Positions 18,877 to 30,803 are shown, numbered from the stretch's first letter. The stretch: 64,000 nucleotides of DNA from Rhabdaerophilum calidifontis (GCF_008641065.1 NZ_VTRS01000005.1:62001-126000), one strand, 5' to 3'. A program made the numbers and translations. The notes: generated by a model not told the origin, from the letters alone.

Positions 18877-18880
<4 letters not shown>
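18278..18880 (+). CDS. LysE/RhtB-family exporter
   Basis: 200 residues with about six hydrophobic segments. The family motif TPGPNMAYLAALSLAEGRRVGFSAVAGVALG is near the N-terminus, and the NLLNPKAAVFYVTVLPLF motif follows in the middle. Members export amino acids and related small molecules across the inner membrane. Its stop overlaps the start of the CoxD-like ATPase (ATGA), so it heads the maturation operon of the hydroxylase cluster and is translated with it. Export of a substrate or product of the enzyme is an attractive inference, without direct evidence. Confidence 0.88.
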
Positions 18881-19778
<898 letters not shown>

Positions 19779-19779
<1 letters not shown>

Positions 19780-20303
19780 TGACGGCGCTTGACGGCATTC
19801 CCGCCGGGCGCGATTGCGGCAGCTGCACGCTGTGCTGCAAGCTGTTTCCGGTGCCGGAGCTCGAAAAGCCGGCCGGGCGCTGGTGCCGGCACATCGCGCA
19901 GGGCAGGGGATGCGGCATTCACGCCACCCGGCCGCAGGTCTGCCGCGATTTCTTCTGCCAATGGATCTACAACCCCGCGCTCGGGCCGGAATGGAAGCCG
20001 GAACGGGCGCGTTTCGTGCTTTCGATCTATCCCGGCTCGAACACGCTGCTGGTTTCCGCCGATCCCGGCGCGCCGGCGGCCTGGCGCGGGCCGCTCTACC
20101 TGCCGAGCCTGCGCCGCTGGGCGGAGGCGGCGCTCGCGCAAGGCGACCAGGTGCTCGTCTTCACCGGCAACCGCGCCGTCGCGGTGCTGCCCGATCGCGA
20201 GGCGGAACTCGGCGAGATCGGCCCCGGCGACCGGATCGTCTCGCTGAAAGCCCCCGGCGGCTACGATGTCCTGGTCGAGCGCGCGGGGGCGGGCCATGCC
20301 TGA
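19779..20303 (+). CDS. YkgJ-like cysteine-cluster protein
   Basis: 174 residues with Cys at 13, 16, 19, 20, 36, 45, 55 and 60: the CGSCTLCC start and later RPQVCRDFFCQW match the zinc/iron-chelating YkgJ cysteine-cluster domain (PF03692 type). The C-terminal half has no motif I recognise. ATG at 19779 overlaps the CoxD-like stop (TGATG); a GTG one codon earlier is possible. It lies inside the coxD-coxE pair and its stop overlaps the coxE-like start, so it is almost certainly co-translated with the maturation factors. A metal or Fe-S role in enzyme assembly is inference. Confidence 0.82.
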
Positions 20304-21540
20304 GGCGGGGGCCATGCCCGGGATGGCGCCCTCGCCCGGAGATGGCGGCCATCTTTCTGAAAACATTGCCTATTTCGGCCGTGCCCTGCGGGCGGCGGGA
20401 ATGCATGTCGGGCCTGGCGCGGTGCTCGATGCCGTGGCGGCGGTCGAGGCCATCGGCATCGGGCGGCGGGAGGAGTTCCGCGCGGCGCTCGCGGCGGCCT
20501 TCCTCAAGCGCCGGCAGGATGCTGCGCTGTTCGACCAGGCCTTCCGGCTGTTCTGGCGCCGCCGGGCGCTGCTCGAGAAGATGATGGCGGTGCTGATGCC
20601 GATCGCCCCCGCCGATCCGCAGGATCGCCTGCAGGAGGCGTTTCGCCGCGTGACGGAGGCGCTGTTCGCCGGCCGCAAGCCCGAGGAGGCGGCCGAGCGG
20701 CAGCGCATCGAGCTCGATTCGCGGCTGACGGTCTCCGATGTCGAATTGTTCCGCGCGCGCGATTTCGAGGCGATGTCGGCGGCCGAGATCGCCGAGGCGA
20801 AGCGGGCGATCGCGGCGCTGGTCATGCCTGATCAGCGGGTGCGGATGCGGCGCTTCCGCCCCGATCCGCGGGGCAACCGGGCCGATCCGCGCGCTGCCAT
20901 GCGCGCCACCCTGCGCGCCGGGGGCGCAGCGTTCGAATTGCGGTTCCGCACTCCGCGCGAGACGGTGCCGCCGCTTGTCGCGCTCTGCGACATTTCCGGC
21001 TCGATGAGCCGCTATTCGCGGATCTTCCTGCATTTCATGCATGCGCTGGCGCTGACGGGGCGGCGGGTCCACGGCTTCACCTTCGCCACCGGGCTGACCA
21101 ATATCAGCCGCGCCCTGCGCGCGACGAAGGATCCGGATCTCGCGCTTCAGGGCGCCTCGAAGCTGGTGCGCGACTGGGATGGCGGCACGCGGATCGGCGC
21201 GACGCTCGAAGCCTTCAACAAGACCTGGGCGCGGCGGGTGCTGGCGGGCGGGGCGGTGGTGCTGCTGATCACCGACGGGCTCGAACGCGAGGTGACGCCG
21301 GTGCTCGCGCGGGAGATGGCGCGGCTCCGGCGCTCCTGCCGGCGGCTGATCTGGCTCAATCCGCTGCTGCGCTACGAGGGGTTCGAGGCCAAGGCGGCGG
21401 GTATCCGGGCGATGCTGCCGCATGTTGACGAATTCCGCACCCTGCATAGCTTGGACTCGATCGCCGATCTGTGCCGGGCGCTGGCCGCCGGCGGCTCGCG
21501 CGATGCCGACCCGGCCCGCTACCTGAAAGGGCTTTCCTGA
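20296..21540 (+). CDS. CoxE-like VWA-domain protein
   Basis: 414 residues. The C-terminal half is a von Willebrand A domain with the MIDAS motif DISGSMS starting at Asp232 and later LITDGLE. The N-terminal part (FGRALRAAGMHVGPGAVLDAV...) and RLIWLNPLLRYEGFEAKAAGI near the end match the VWA-containing CoxE-like family. CoxE works with CoxD in maturing the molybdenum hydroxylase. The ATG at 20296 overlaps the YkgJ-like stop by eight bases; a second ATG at 20314 is possible. It is translationally coupled at both ends. Confidence 0.88.
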   Translation: MPEAGAMPGMAPSPGDGGHLSENIAYFGRALRAAGMHVGPGAVLDAVAAVEAIGIGRREEFRAALAAAFLKRRQDAALFDQAFRLFWRRRALLEKMMAVLMPIAPADPQDRLQEAFRRVTEALFAGRKPEEAAERQRIELDSRLTVSDVELFRARDFEAMSAAEIAEAKRAIAALVMPDQRVRMRRFRPDPRGNRADPRAAMRATLRAGGAAFELRFRTPRETVPPLVALCDISGSMSRYSRIFLHFMHALALTGRRVHGFTFATGLTNISRALRATKDPDLALQGASKLVRDWDGGTRIGATLEAFNKTWARRVLAGGAVVLLITDGLEREVTPVLAREMARLRRSCRRLIWLNPLLRYEGFEAKAAGIRAMLPHVDEFRTLHSLDSIADLCRALAAGGSRDADPARYLKGLS

Positions 21541-21863
21541 TGCTCGCGACCGATGCCGACATCCTCGCCGAGGCCGAACGGTGGAAACGCGCCGGAAGGG
21601 GCGTCGCCATCGCGACCGTGATCGAGACCTGGGGCTCGGCGCCCCGGCCGACGGGCGCGCATCTGGTGATCGATCACGAGGGCAATTTCCTCGGCTCGGT
21701 CTCCGGCGGCTGCGTCGAGGGCGCGGTTGTCGAGGAGGCGATCGAGGCGATCGGAACCGGCGAGCCGAAGCTTCTCGAATTCGGTGTCGCGGACGAAACC
21801 GCCTGGAAGGTCGGGCTCTCCTGCGGCGGCCGGATCGCGGTGCGCGTGGAGCCGGTGACGTGA
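21540..21863 (+). CDS. XdhC/CoxI family protein, N-terminal domain only
   Basis: 107 residues covering only the first domain of XdhC (PF02625 type), with SVSGGCVEGAVVEEA including Cys58 and ending GLSCGGRIAVRVEPV. Full-length XdhC binds molybdenum cofactor, helps its sulfuration and inserts it into the enzyme. Here the second domain is encoded as a separate gene that starts within this gene's stop (GTGA). ATG at 21540 overlaps the CoxE-like stop (TGATG). Split XdhC pairs are known in cox clusters, so this is probably a natural two-chain form rather than a broken gene. Confidence 0.85.
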   Translation: MLATDADILAEAERWKRAGRGVAIATVIETWGSAPRPTGAHLVIDHEGNFLGSVSGGCVEGAVVEEAIEAIGTGEPKLLEFGVADETAWKVGLSCGGRIAVRVEPVT

Positions 21864-22582
21864 ACCTCGATCAGCTCGCCGCGCTCAACCGCTGCATCGC
21901 CGGGCGCGTGCCGGTGGCGGCGGTCACCGCGCTGGATGCCGGCCTTGAGCCGGGCGACCGGGTGGTGATCCTGACCCCGGAGGATGTCTCCGGCCAGTAT
22001 TATGCCGAAGCCCTGCTCGAAGCCTTCCGGACGGGCCGGAGCGGCATCCACGAAGCGGCGGGGAGGCGATACTTCTTCAATGTCCATCTGCCGCCGGTGA
22101 AGCTCGTGATCACCGGTGCGGTGCATATCAGCCAGGCGCTCGCCGAGATCGCCCGCGTGATCGATCTCGATTGCACGATCATCGATCCGCGCACTGCCTT
22201 CGCGACCGCCGGGCGGTTCCCGCTCACCCGCGTCATCGCGGAATGGCCGGAAAGGGCGCTGCCCGCGCTCGCGCTCGACCGCTACACCGCCTTCGTCGCG
22301 CTGACGCATGACCCGAAGATCGACGATCCCGGCCTTGATGCCGCCCTGCGGGCCGGCTGCTTCTATGTCGGGGCGCTCGGCAGCCGGAAAACGCATGCGA
22401 AGCGGGTCGAGCGGCTCACGGCGGCGGGGCTTCCGGTGGCGGCGGTCGCCCGTATCCGGGCGCCGGTCGGGCTCGATCTCGGCGCGGCGAACCCGGCCGA
22501 AATCGCCGTGGCGATCGCGGCGGAGATCATCGCCGCCATGCGCGAGAAGCGGCGGGCGCCGGCCGAGGCGGCGGAGCGCTGA
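21860..22582 (+). CDS. XdhC/CoxF family protein, C-terminal Rossmann domain
   Basis: 240 residues with GTG start overlapping the previous stop. The XdhC Rossmann domain (PF13478 type) is seen in KLVITGAVHISQALAEIARV, IDPRTAFATAGRFP and FVALTHDPKIDDPGLDAAL, then GCFYVGALGSRKTHAKRVERL and VGLDLGAANPAEIAVAIAAEI. It presumably associates with the 107-residue N-terminal partner to handle molybdenum cofactor. The usual GAGHVA loop is GAVHIS here. The GTG is chosen because the frame is open for another 93 codons upstream only as a shadow of the partner gene. Confidence 0.85.
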   Translation: MNLDQLAALNRCIAGRVPVAAVTALDAGLEPGDRVVILTPEDVSGQYYAEALLEAFRTGRSGIHEAAGRRYFFNVHLPPVKLVITGAVHISQALAEIARVIDLDCTIIDPRTAFATAGRFPLTRVIAEWPERALPALALDRYTAFVALTHDPKIDDPGLDAALRAGCFYVGALGSRKTHAKRVERLTAAGLPVAAVARIRAPVGLDLGAANPAEIAVAIAAEIIAAMREKRRAPAEAAER

Positions 22583-22583
22583 G

Positions 22584-24172
<1,589 letters not shown>

Positions 24173-24179
<7 letters not shown>

Positions 24180-24991
24180 CGCAGATAGGCGCCGATCTGG
24201 AGATAAAGGCCGGGCTGGGCATCGTCGCGCCATTCGGCGCCGGTGGAGAGGGTGAGCCGCGCCCGCCAGATCGGGATCTCGCCGAGATGCACCCCGAGCC
24301 GCAGCCGCAGCCAATCATCCTGGATGCGGATGCCGCGCCAGGCCTGGTTCTTGCCCATGCTCACCGCGATCTCCGGGCCGATGCGCATGGTGCTTCCGGC
24401 AAGGGCGAAACCGTGCCGGACGCGGAAATAGGCCGAGCGGTTCGCCCAATCGCCCAGCGCGAAGACCGATGTGAAGCGCGAGCCCCAGGGCGCAGCGCCG
24501 CCCCAATCCTGCCACAGCTCGAAGATCCCGGCCGGCCCCTGGCGCGTGGTGCGGCGGGTGCGAAGCTGGATCTCGGCGGAATTGACGATGCTGCCGAGGC
24601 CGAGGAAGGCCGAGATCGTCCGCGGCCCGCTCCGCCATTCATGGCCGAGCAGGAAGCGGGCGGCATCGACGCGGCTTGTGCGCAGGCCGAGGGCGCGGTC
24701 GTAATCGCGGATCTTGACGCCGATGCTGGACAGGATCCGCCAGCCGGGATCCTCGAGGCGGCCGGCGGGCGCGTATTTCACGCCGCTGCCGACGAAGCGC
24801 CCGCGCTCCGTGAGATCGAAACTCGTGAAGAACACGCTGCGGGTGCGCTCTGCCGGCTCGAAGGCGCGGTGAAATCCTTCTCCGGCATATGCGGCGTCGA
24901 TACCGGGCAAGCCGAGAAAGAGCACCATGCCCGCGCCAGCCACACCATGCCGGCGCGTTGCGTCAGCCCCCATCCCCCGCACTGAGGCCAT
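24173..24991 (-). CDS. BcsS-like secreted/outer-envelope protein
   Basis: 272 residues. A signal peptide is likely (basic start, MVLFLGLPGIDAAYA then GEG). The mature part is rich in alternating hydrophobic and aromatic strands (SVFFTSFDLTERGRFVGSGVKYAP, WRILSSIGVKIRDYD) and ends LGVHL...LSTGAEWRDDAQPGLYLQIGAYLRY, with a terminal Tyr as in outer-membrane beta-barrels. It resembles BcsS proteins of cellulose loci in alphaproteobacteria, but similarity is judged by eye and no bcsA or bcsB is present. ATG 24991 is preferred because AGGGGG lies six bases upstream; 24997 and 24931 are alternatives. Confidence 0.5.
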
Positions 24992-25202
24992 GGTCATCCC
25001 CCTGGGATCGCCGCCTTCTCGCGGGCAGTCTGATACCCGGTCCGATTCGGAAGACAGATCCGGAAATCTGTCTACCAATCAGGGGTCGCGTCGCGCGGTG
25101 AGGGGGAATCGCAGCCCGGCACCGCCGCCTTCGCCGCTTTCCTTCACCTGCCTGCCGGGCTATGGAAGCCGGCCCCGCTGGCGCAAGGAAACGTGCTGCT
25201 TG

Positions 25203-25832
25203 ATGAAGCCTTTGTCGGACCGGATCGCCGATGTCCTCACCGCCAGCGTGCAGGGACGGGGCGCAGACGACGATCCCTTCCCCACGCTCTCGGAGGTCAC
25301 CTCCGCGCTGGGCAAGCGCAGCTTCGGGATCGGGCTGGTTCTGTTCGGCCTGCCGAACCTGCTGCCGCTGCCGGGATTGCCGATCCTGTGCGGCGTCATC
25401 GTCGCGGTGATCGCGATGCAGATGATGCTCGGCAAGGAAAGCCTCGCGCTGCCGGGCTGGCTCGGGCGGCAGCGGGTCAAGCGCCGCGATCTCCTCCGCG
25501 TGCTCGAACGGGCGACCCCGACCCTGCGGCGGCTGGAGCGGGTAATGCGCCCGCGTTTCGGGCTGCTGACCGGCGCGCCGGCGCAGCGCGTGCTCGGGCT
25601 CGTCGTGGCGCTGCTGGCCTTGGCGCTGATGGCGCCGATCCCGTTCTTCGGCGGCATCCCGCCGGGGATCGCGGTGACGCTGATCGGCCTCGGGCTGACC
25701 GAGCGCGACGGCGTGTTCATCGGGCTCGGCGGCATCGCGACGATCGTGGCGCTGGTGTTCTCGGCGGCGCTCACCTACGCCATCATCCGCCAGTTGGTGG
25801 TTTTCGTCCTGCAGGGCACCGGCATGATCTGA
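25203..25832 (+). CDS. ExoD-family exopolysaccharide synthesis protein
   Basis: 209 residues. ExoD-type proteins are membrane proteins linked to exopolysaccharide production and alkali tolerance in rhizobia. Landmarks: TLSEVTSALGKRSFGIGLVLFGLPNLLPLPGLP near the start, MMLGKESLALPGWLGRQRV, and C-terminal hydrophobic segments APIPFFGGIPPGIAVTLIGLGLTERDGVFIGLG. A TTG one codon before the ATG is an alternative start nearer the AAGGAA element. It is divergent from the BcsS-like gene and convergent with the GGDEF-EAL gene. Confidence 0.86.
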   Translation: MKPLSDRIADVLTASVQGRGADDDPFPTLSEVTSALGKRSFGIGLVLFGLPNLLPLPGLPILCGVIVAVIAMQMMLGKESLALPGWLGRQRVKRRDLLRVLERATPTLRRLERVMRPRFGLLTGAPAQRVLGLVVALLALALMAPIPFFGGIPPGIAVTLIGLGLTERDGVFIGLGGIATIVALVFSAALTYAIIRQLVVFVLQGTGMI

Positions 25833-25856
25833 GCCTGCGCGCAAGCGCGTTCAGGC
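25833..25856. terminator. Hairpin between convergent exoD-like and GGDEF-EAL genes
   Basis: GCCTG-CGCGC, AA, GCGCG-TT-CAGGC forms a 10-bp stem with a two-base bulge, placed between the stops at 25832 and 25851. It could end transcription from both sides; no clear T-run. Confidence 0.4.
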
Positions 25857-28001
25857 GGCGGAGAGTGGCGGTGTTGTGCCGCGATCGGCCTCAGCCTCGG
25901 CGCGCAGCATCTCGTCGATCGCATCGGCCGAAACCGGCTTCGAGAACAGGTAGCCCTGCAGGAAATGGCAGCCGACCGCCTGGAGGAAGCGCCGTTGCTC
26001 CTCGGTCTCGACGCCCTCCGCCGTCACCTCGAGGCCAAGCGCGCGGCCGAGATGGACGACGGAATGGACGAGGATCGCGCTCTCCCCGGTCGCCTCCATG
26101 GAATCGAGGAAGGATTTGTCGATCTTGATCTTGTCGAAGGCAAAGCGGCGCAGATAGATCAGCGAAGAATAGCCCGTTCCGAAATCATCGAGCGCGAGCT
26201 TCACGCCGATCGAACGCAACTCGACCATGGCGGCCTCCGCCTGATCGGCATCCTCGACCAGCACCCCCTCGGTCAGCTCCAATTCGAGGCGGCCGGGCTC
26301 GAGCGCCGCTTCCTCGATGGTCCGCGCCACGTCGCGGACGAAATTCTGCTGGCGGAACTGGATCGCCGAGACATTGACGCCCACGCGCAGGCCCGGCCAG
26401 CGCGCGGCATCGAGACAGGCGCGGCGCATCACCCATTGTCCGAGCGGTACGATCAGGCCGCGTTCCTCCGCCGCGCTGATGAAGGTCGCTGGCGAGATCA
26501 GCCCGTAGGAGGGGTGGCGCCAGCGCACCAGCGCCTCGACGCTGGCAATGCGGCCGTTCTCGGCATGAACCTGGGGCTGGTAGACGAGGGTCAGCTCGTC
26601 GCGGTCGATCGCCCCGCGCAACTCGTCGTCGACGAGCTTGCGGATCCGCTCGCTCTCGGTCATCCGGTGCTCGTAGAGCGCGAAGCGGTTGCGGCCCTCG
26701 TTCTTCGCCCGGTAGAGCGCGGTATCGGCGGCGCGCAGGATGGCGGCGATCTCGAGTCCGTCATCCGGTGCGAAGGAGATGCCGATCGTGACGCCGATCT
26801 GCATCGTCGCGCCATCCATGACGAAGGGGCGGTTGGCGGCGTCGATGATCGCCTGTGCGAGCCACGTGGTCTCGCCATGCGAGCGGATGCCGGTCTGCAT
26901 CACGGCGAATTCGTCGCCGCCGAGACGCGCGATCATATCGGTCTGGCGCAGCAGTGCGCGGACGCGGTTGCCGAAATCGACGATCACCTTGTCGCCGGCC
27001 GCATGGCCGTAGATGTCGTTGACATCCTTGAACTTGTCGAGATCAAGCAGCAGAACCGCGATCGAGCTGTCGCGGTTTGGCAGATCCTCGATGTTCTCGG
27101 CGAGCGTATCGCAGAACACCGCGCGGTTCGGCAGGCCCGAGAGCGGGTCGTGGCGCGCCTCATGGCTCGCCTTGGCCTCGCGCATCAGCAGCGCCTCCGT
27201 CGAGGCGCGCATGCGTCGGAACAGTACCAGCGCCACGATGGCGATTCCGATCGAGGCCGAGAGCCCGAAGATGGCGAGGTCCGTCAGCGTCTCGGCCGCC
27301 GCGCGGCTCGGCATCCAGACGAGGCTCATGACCGGCTCGCCGGCAAGACCCGGCACGGCGATGCTGGTCTCGGTCGGCGCCTCGCCGCCGACGAGGCGAA
27401 GATTGGGGATCGCAAGCATGGTCGAGAACCGGCGCAGCGCGCCGGCCCCGATCGGCCGCGTTACCGCCAGAATGATCGACCGGCCGATCGGCATGGTGGC
27501 GAGCGCGAAGGCGCCCTGGCCGTCTTGCAGGACGCGCGCCTCGCGGCCGATGCCGATTGTCGTCGTGTCGAGCCCGCGCATGCGCGCGGAATCGACGAGT
27601 CGCCGCATGAAGGCCGAGCGGCGGGAGAAGGTTTCGGTTTCGCCGGCCTCGGCCAGCAGATGGCCGTCGGACTTGGCGATCAGGATGGCGTAATCGGTCG
27701 CCTGGCGGCGGTTGAGCGCGGCGAGGAGGCGTTCCAGCGTTTCGCGGCTGCGCTGGACCTGGAACAATTCGCCGAGCCCCTCGTCGCGCGCGACAGCTGC
27801 GAGCAGAGATTCGGCCTCGAAGCCAAGACTTTGGGTCAGCTGACGTTTTTCCCGATCCAGCTCAAAGGCTTGCTGCCGCATCGCGGCGCGGTTCGCCACC
27901 AGCGCCATCGATCCCATGATGCAGAGCACCAGGAGGAAGATCGGGACGATGGAGAGCGAGACGCCGTGCGCCTTCTTGGCTCGGGCCGGAAGGATTTGCA
28001 T
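25851..28001 (-). CDS. Membrane GGDEF-EAL cyclic-di-GMP signalling protein
   Basis: 716 residues. A first membrane segment (about 14-35), a predicted periplasmic domain of about 200 residues resembling CHASE4 sensors, and a second membrane segment (about 241-261) precede a GGDEF domain and an EAL domain. The diguanylate cyclase motif is intact (GGDEF 361-365) with an RxxD inhibitory site at 352-355 (RQTD). The phosphodiesterase domain is also intact: EAL 489-491, DDFGTGYSS from 605, KIDKSF and AEGVETEEQ. Both activities are therefore possible, with net direction set by the sensor input. Neighbouring exoD-like and BcsS-like genes suggest control of surface polysaccharide, by inference. Confidence 0.93.
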   Translation of the reverse strand: MQILPARAKKAHGVSLSIVPIFLLVLCIMGSMALVANRAAMRQQAFELDREKRQLTQSLGFEAESLLAAVARDEGLGELFQVQRSRETLERLLAALNRRQATDYAILIAKSDGHLLAEAGETETFSRRSAFMRRLVDSARMRGLDTTTIGIGREARVLQDGQGAFALATMPIGRSIILAVTRPIGAGALRRFSTMLAIPNLRLVGGEAPTETSIAVPGLAGEPVMSLVWMPSRAAAETLTDLAIFGLSASIGIAIVALVLFRRMRASTEALLMREAKASHEARHDPLSGLPNRAVFCDTLAENIEDLPNRDSSIAVLLLDLDKFKDVNDIYGHAAGDKVIVDFGNRVRALLRQTDMIARLGGDEFAVMQTGIRSHGETTWLAQAIIDAANRPFVMDGATMQIGVTIGISFAPDDGLEIAAILRAADTALYRAKNEGRNRFALYEHRMTESERIRKLVDDELRGAIDRDELTLVYQPQVHAENGRIASVEALVRWRHPSYGLISPATFISAAEERGLIVPLGQWVMRRACLDAARWPGLRVGVNVSAIQFRQQNFVRDVARTIEEAALEPGRLELELTEGVLVEDADQAEAAMVELRSIGVKLALDDFGTGYSSLIYLRRFAFDKIKIDKSFLDSMEATGESAILVHSVVHLGRALGLEVTAEGVETEEQRRFLQAVGCHFLQGYLFSKPVSADAIDEMLRAEAEADRGTTPPLSAA

Positions 28002-28129
28002 TCCGGGAACTCAACTCGGATGACACGCGCAGCAGGACACGGCTGTATGGTCGCCGAAGAAAGTTGACAGGACGTTGCGGCCACCACGAACGCGCCCGAA
28101 ATCCGCAGATTCGGGGCAGGCTTGCGCGA

Positions 28130-28873
28130 TCAAAGCAGGCCGAGCGCCCGGAAACTCGCATGGCCCTTGCGGCCGATGATCAGGTGGTCGTGCACGACGA
28201 TGCCCATCGGTTCCGCGAGCGAAACGATCTCGCGCGTCATCTCGATATCGGCGCGCGAAGGTGCGGGATCCCCGGAGGGATGGTTGTGGACCAGGATCAG
28301 CGCCGAGGCGTTGAGCTGAAGCGCGCGGCGCAGCACCTCGCGCGGATAGACGGGCGTATGGTCGACCGTGCCGCGCTGCATCACCTCGTCGCCGATCAGG
28401 CCGTTCTTCTTGTCGAGAAACAGCAGCCGGAATTCCTCGCGCTCGGCGAAGGCCATGGCGGTGCGGCAATAATCCAGCACCGAGGACCAGGAGCCGAGCA
28501 CCTGCCGGTTCCTCACCGCGCCAAGCGCGACGCGGCGCGCCGCCGCCTCGACGAGCTTCAGCGCGTGGATGACGGCCGGCCCGACGCCTTTCGTCTCGCC
28601 GAGCAGCTCCGGCGGCGCGGAGACCACCTCGGCGAAGCTGCCGAAGCGGGCGATCAGGGCCTTGGCGATCGGTTTGACATCACCGCGGGTGATGGCGCCG
28701 AACAGCACGAGTTCGAGCAATTCGTAATCGGGCAGCGTCTCCGGCGAGGCGGCGAAACGCTCGCGCAGCCGCTGGCGATGGCCGAGATAATGCGGCGGCA
28801 TGCCGGGCCCGTCCGGCGCTGCGGCCGCCTGCCGCCGCCGCCGCGGGGCGGGAGGCGCACCGGGCCCGCTCAT
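28130..28873 (-). CDS. radC: RadC-family (JAB/MPN) protein
   Basis: 247 residues. The JAMM metal motif is complete: [14 protein letters not shown]. An N-terminal helix-hairpin-helix region ([19 protein letters not shown]) precedes it, as in RadC/YeeS proteins. Despite the name, a DNA-repair role for RadC is disputed and the activity remains unclear. The ATG at 28873 overlaps the map stop (ATGA), so it is translated with map. The first about 25 residues are Pro/Arg/Ala-rich and poorly conserved. Confidence 0.9.
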   Translation of the reverse strand: MSGPGAPPAPRRRRQAAAAPDGPGMPPHYLGHRQRLRERFAASPETLPDYELLELVLFGAITRGDVKPIAKALIARFGSFAEVVSAPPELLGETKGVGPAVIHALKLVEAAARRVALGAVRNRQVLGSWSSVLDYCRTAMAFAEREEFRLLFLDKKNGLIGDEVMQRGTVDHTPVYPREVLRRALQLNASALILVHNHPSGDPAPSRADIEMTREIVSLAEPMGIVVHDHLIIGRKGHASFRALGLL

Positions 28874-29727
28874 CCGGCCGCCGGGATCAGCGCCGGGCGG
28901 GGCGGCGCCGGCTGAGCGGGAAAATCGAGCCCTTTCGGCGAGCGGGTGAAGATCTCGACGCCTGTTTCCGTCACCGCCACCGTGTGCTCGAACTGCGCGG
29001 AGAGCGAGCGGTCGCGCGTCACGGCGGTCCAGCCATCGGACAGGATCTTCACATGCGGGCGGCCGAGATTGATCATCGGCTCGATGGTGAAGAACATGCC
29101 CGGCTTCATCTCCACGCCCTCGCCCGCCCGGCCGTAATGGAGAATGTTCGGTTCGTCGTGGAACAGGCGTCCGAGCCCGTGGCCGCAGAAATCGCGCACG
29201 ACCGAGCAGCGCTCGGCTTCGGCATGGCGCTGGATCGCCTCGCCGATATGGCCGGTCGTGGCGCCGGGCCGGACGGCGGCGATGCCGAGTTCGAGGCATT
29301 CATGCGTCACTTCCAGCAAGCGCATCGCCCGGCGGGGGATCTCGCCCACCGCATACATCCGGCTCGCATCGCCGTGCCAGCCATCGACGATCAGCGTCAC
29401 GTCGATATTGACGATGTCGCCCTCCTTCAGCGGCTTGTCCGACGGGATGCCGTGGCAGACGACGTGGTTGATCGAGGTGCAGCACGAGCGGGTATAGCCG
29501 TGGTAATAGAGCGTCGCCGGCAGGGCGCCATGGTCCATCGCGAAGGCGAAGACGGCGCGGTCGATCGCATCGGTCGTCACGCCCGGCCGGACGAGGTCGA
29601 CGAGCATGTCGAGCGCCTCGGCGGTGACGCGGCCGGCGCGGCGCATGCCGGCGAAAGCCGCAGCATCGTGGAGCTTGATCACGCCGGCCTGGCGGCGGGT
29701 TGCGGTTTCGGCCGCGGCAAAGGTCAT
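28870..29727 (-). CDS. map: Type I methionine aminopeptidase
   Basis: 285 residues. The five metal ligands are in place: Asp109, Asp120, His183, Glu216 and Glu247, within [32 protein letters not shown] and QFEHTVAV. It removes initiator Met from new proteins in the cytoplasm. It has short extensions at both ends, the C-terminal one Pro-rich ([14 protein letters not shown]). It heads a two-gene unit with radC and is divergent from the FkbM gene over 230 bases. Confidence 0.95.
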   Translation of the reverse strand: MTFAAAETATRRQAGVIKLHDAAAFAGMRRAGRVTAEALDMLVDLVRPGVTTDAIDRAVFAFAMDHGALPATLYYHGYTRSCCTSINHVVCHGIPSDKPLKEGDIVNIDVTLIVDGWHGDASRMYAVGEIPRRAMRLLEVTHECLELGIAAVRPGATTGHIGEAIQRHAEAERCSVVRDFCGHGLGRLFHDEPNILHYGRAGEGVEMKPGMFFTIEPMINLGRPHVKILSDGWTAVTRDRSLSAQFEHTVAVTETGVEIFTRSPKGLDFPAQPAPPRPALIPAAG

Positions 29728-29820
29728 GGTCGGGGCGGTCCTTTCAGGGTCGATCCCGCGCTGTCCGCGCGCGGCGGCGTGTCACGGCGATCGGATTCCC
29801 TAAGCTATCTGCTCGTGCCG

Positions 29821-29848
29821 CGCGATCCAAGAGGCGCGATCCAAGAGG
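29821..29848. repeat. Two-copy 14-base tandem repeat
   Basis: CGCGATCCAAGAGG occurs twice head to tail, followed by CGCG, in the divergent spacer between map and the fkbM-type gene. It could be replication slippage or part of a promoter region. Confidence 0.7.
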
Positions 29849-29957
29849 CGCGCCGTGTCCGGCGTGCAATCGGGGCGGATGATCCGCCGGAAGCGCGAGA
29901 ACACTCGCTTTTTGTCGCCCGCGCGATTAAAGCACTGCGCTCGACCCGGAACATGCG

Positions 29958-30803
29958 ATGGCTGAATTCTCCTCCTCCCCCGGCGCCCCTGCCTTCGGTG
30001 CCCATGCCGCGACAGGCGCCGTCCGCGCCCTGATCGGCTGGACGCGCGCGCTGCCGCGCGGCTGGCTCGGCAAGCGGCTCGGCTTCCTCCTCCGCCGCAT
30101 CGCGATCGCGTTGCTGCGGGGCCGGCCGGTCGATGCCGAATCGCTCGGCGCCCGGTTCCGCCTTTTCCCCTACAACAATGTCTGCGAGAAGCGGATCCTG
30201 TTCTCGCCGCGCGATTTCGACGAGGCGGAGCGCGCGCTGCTGATCGGGCGGCTCACGCCGAACTTCGTCTTCCTCGATATCGGCGCCAATATCGGCGGCT
30301 ATTCGCTGGCACTCGCCGCGGCTGCGGGGCCGGGGGCGCGCATCCTCGCGATCGAGCCGCAGCCCGAGATCTTCGAGCGTCTCGTCTACAATATCCGCGC
30401 CAACCCGTTCGGCACCGTCAAGGCCCTGGCGCTCGCCGTCGCCGACCGGGACGGCGAGATCACGCTGTTCCTCGACTCGCGCAACAAGGGCGAGGCGAGC
30501 GTGAAGATCGTCTCGGCGGATCACGCCCGGCAGGTCAAGGTGCCGGCGCGGGCGCTGCTCGGCATCCTGGAGGATGAGGGCTTCGACCATGTCGATGCGA
30601 TGAAGCTCGATGTCGAAGGGGCGGAAGACCTGATCCTCCAGCGATTCTTCGCCGAGGCGCCGCAGGCGCTCTGGCCGCGGCTGATCATCGTCGAGCGGGG
30701 TGAGGGGCGCTGGAGCATCGATCTCCTCGCGCTGCTCGAGGCGCAGGGCTATCGCCGCCTTGCGGCGACGCGCAACAACCATATTCTGGAGCGTGGGGCA
30801 TGA
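29958..30803 (+). CDS. FkbM-family methyltransferase
   Basis: 281 residues. The SAM-binding motif I is VFLDIGANIGGYS (104-116), followed by ILAIEPQPEIFERL and the FkbM signature KLDVEGAEDLIL. FkbM-type enzymes O-methylate polyketides, sugars and surface glycans; the substrate cannot be told here. The N-terminal about 60 residues are basic and amphipathic. Its stop overlaps the start of the next gene (ATGA), so the two are co-translated. Confidence 0.86.
   Translation: MAEFSSSPGAPAFGAHAATGAVRALIGWTRALPRGWLGKRLGFLLRRIAIALLRGRPVDAESLGARFRLFPYNNVCEKRILFSPRDFDEAERALLIGRLTPNFVFLDIGANIGGYSLALAAAAGPGARILAIEPQPEIFERLVYNIRANPFGTVKALALAVADRDGEITLFLDSRNKGEASVKIVSADHARQVKVPARALLGILEDEGFDHVDAMKLDVEGAEDLILQRFFAEAPQALWPRLIIVERGEGRWSIDLLALLEAQGYRRLAATRNNHILERGA

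Noticed and set aside
28130-28873. RadC as a DNA recombination enzyme
   Set aside because: The name is historical; the visible site is a JAMM metal site, so no repair role is claimed.
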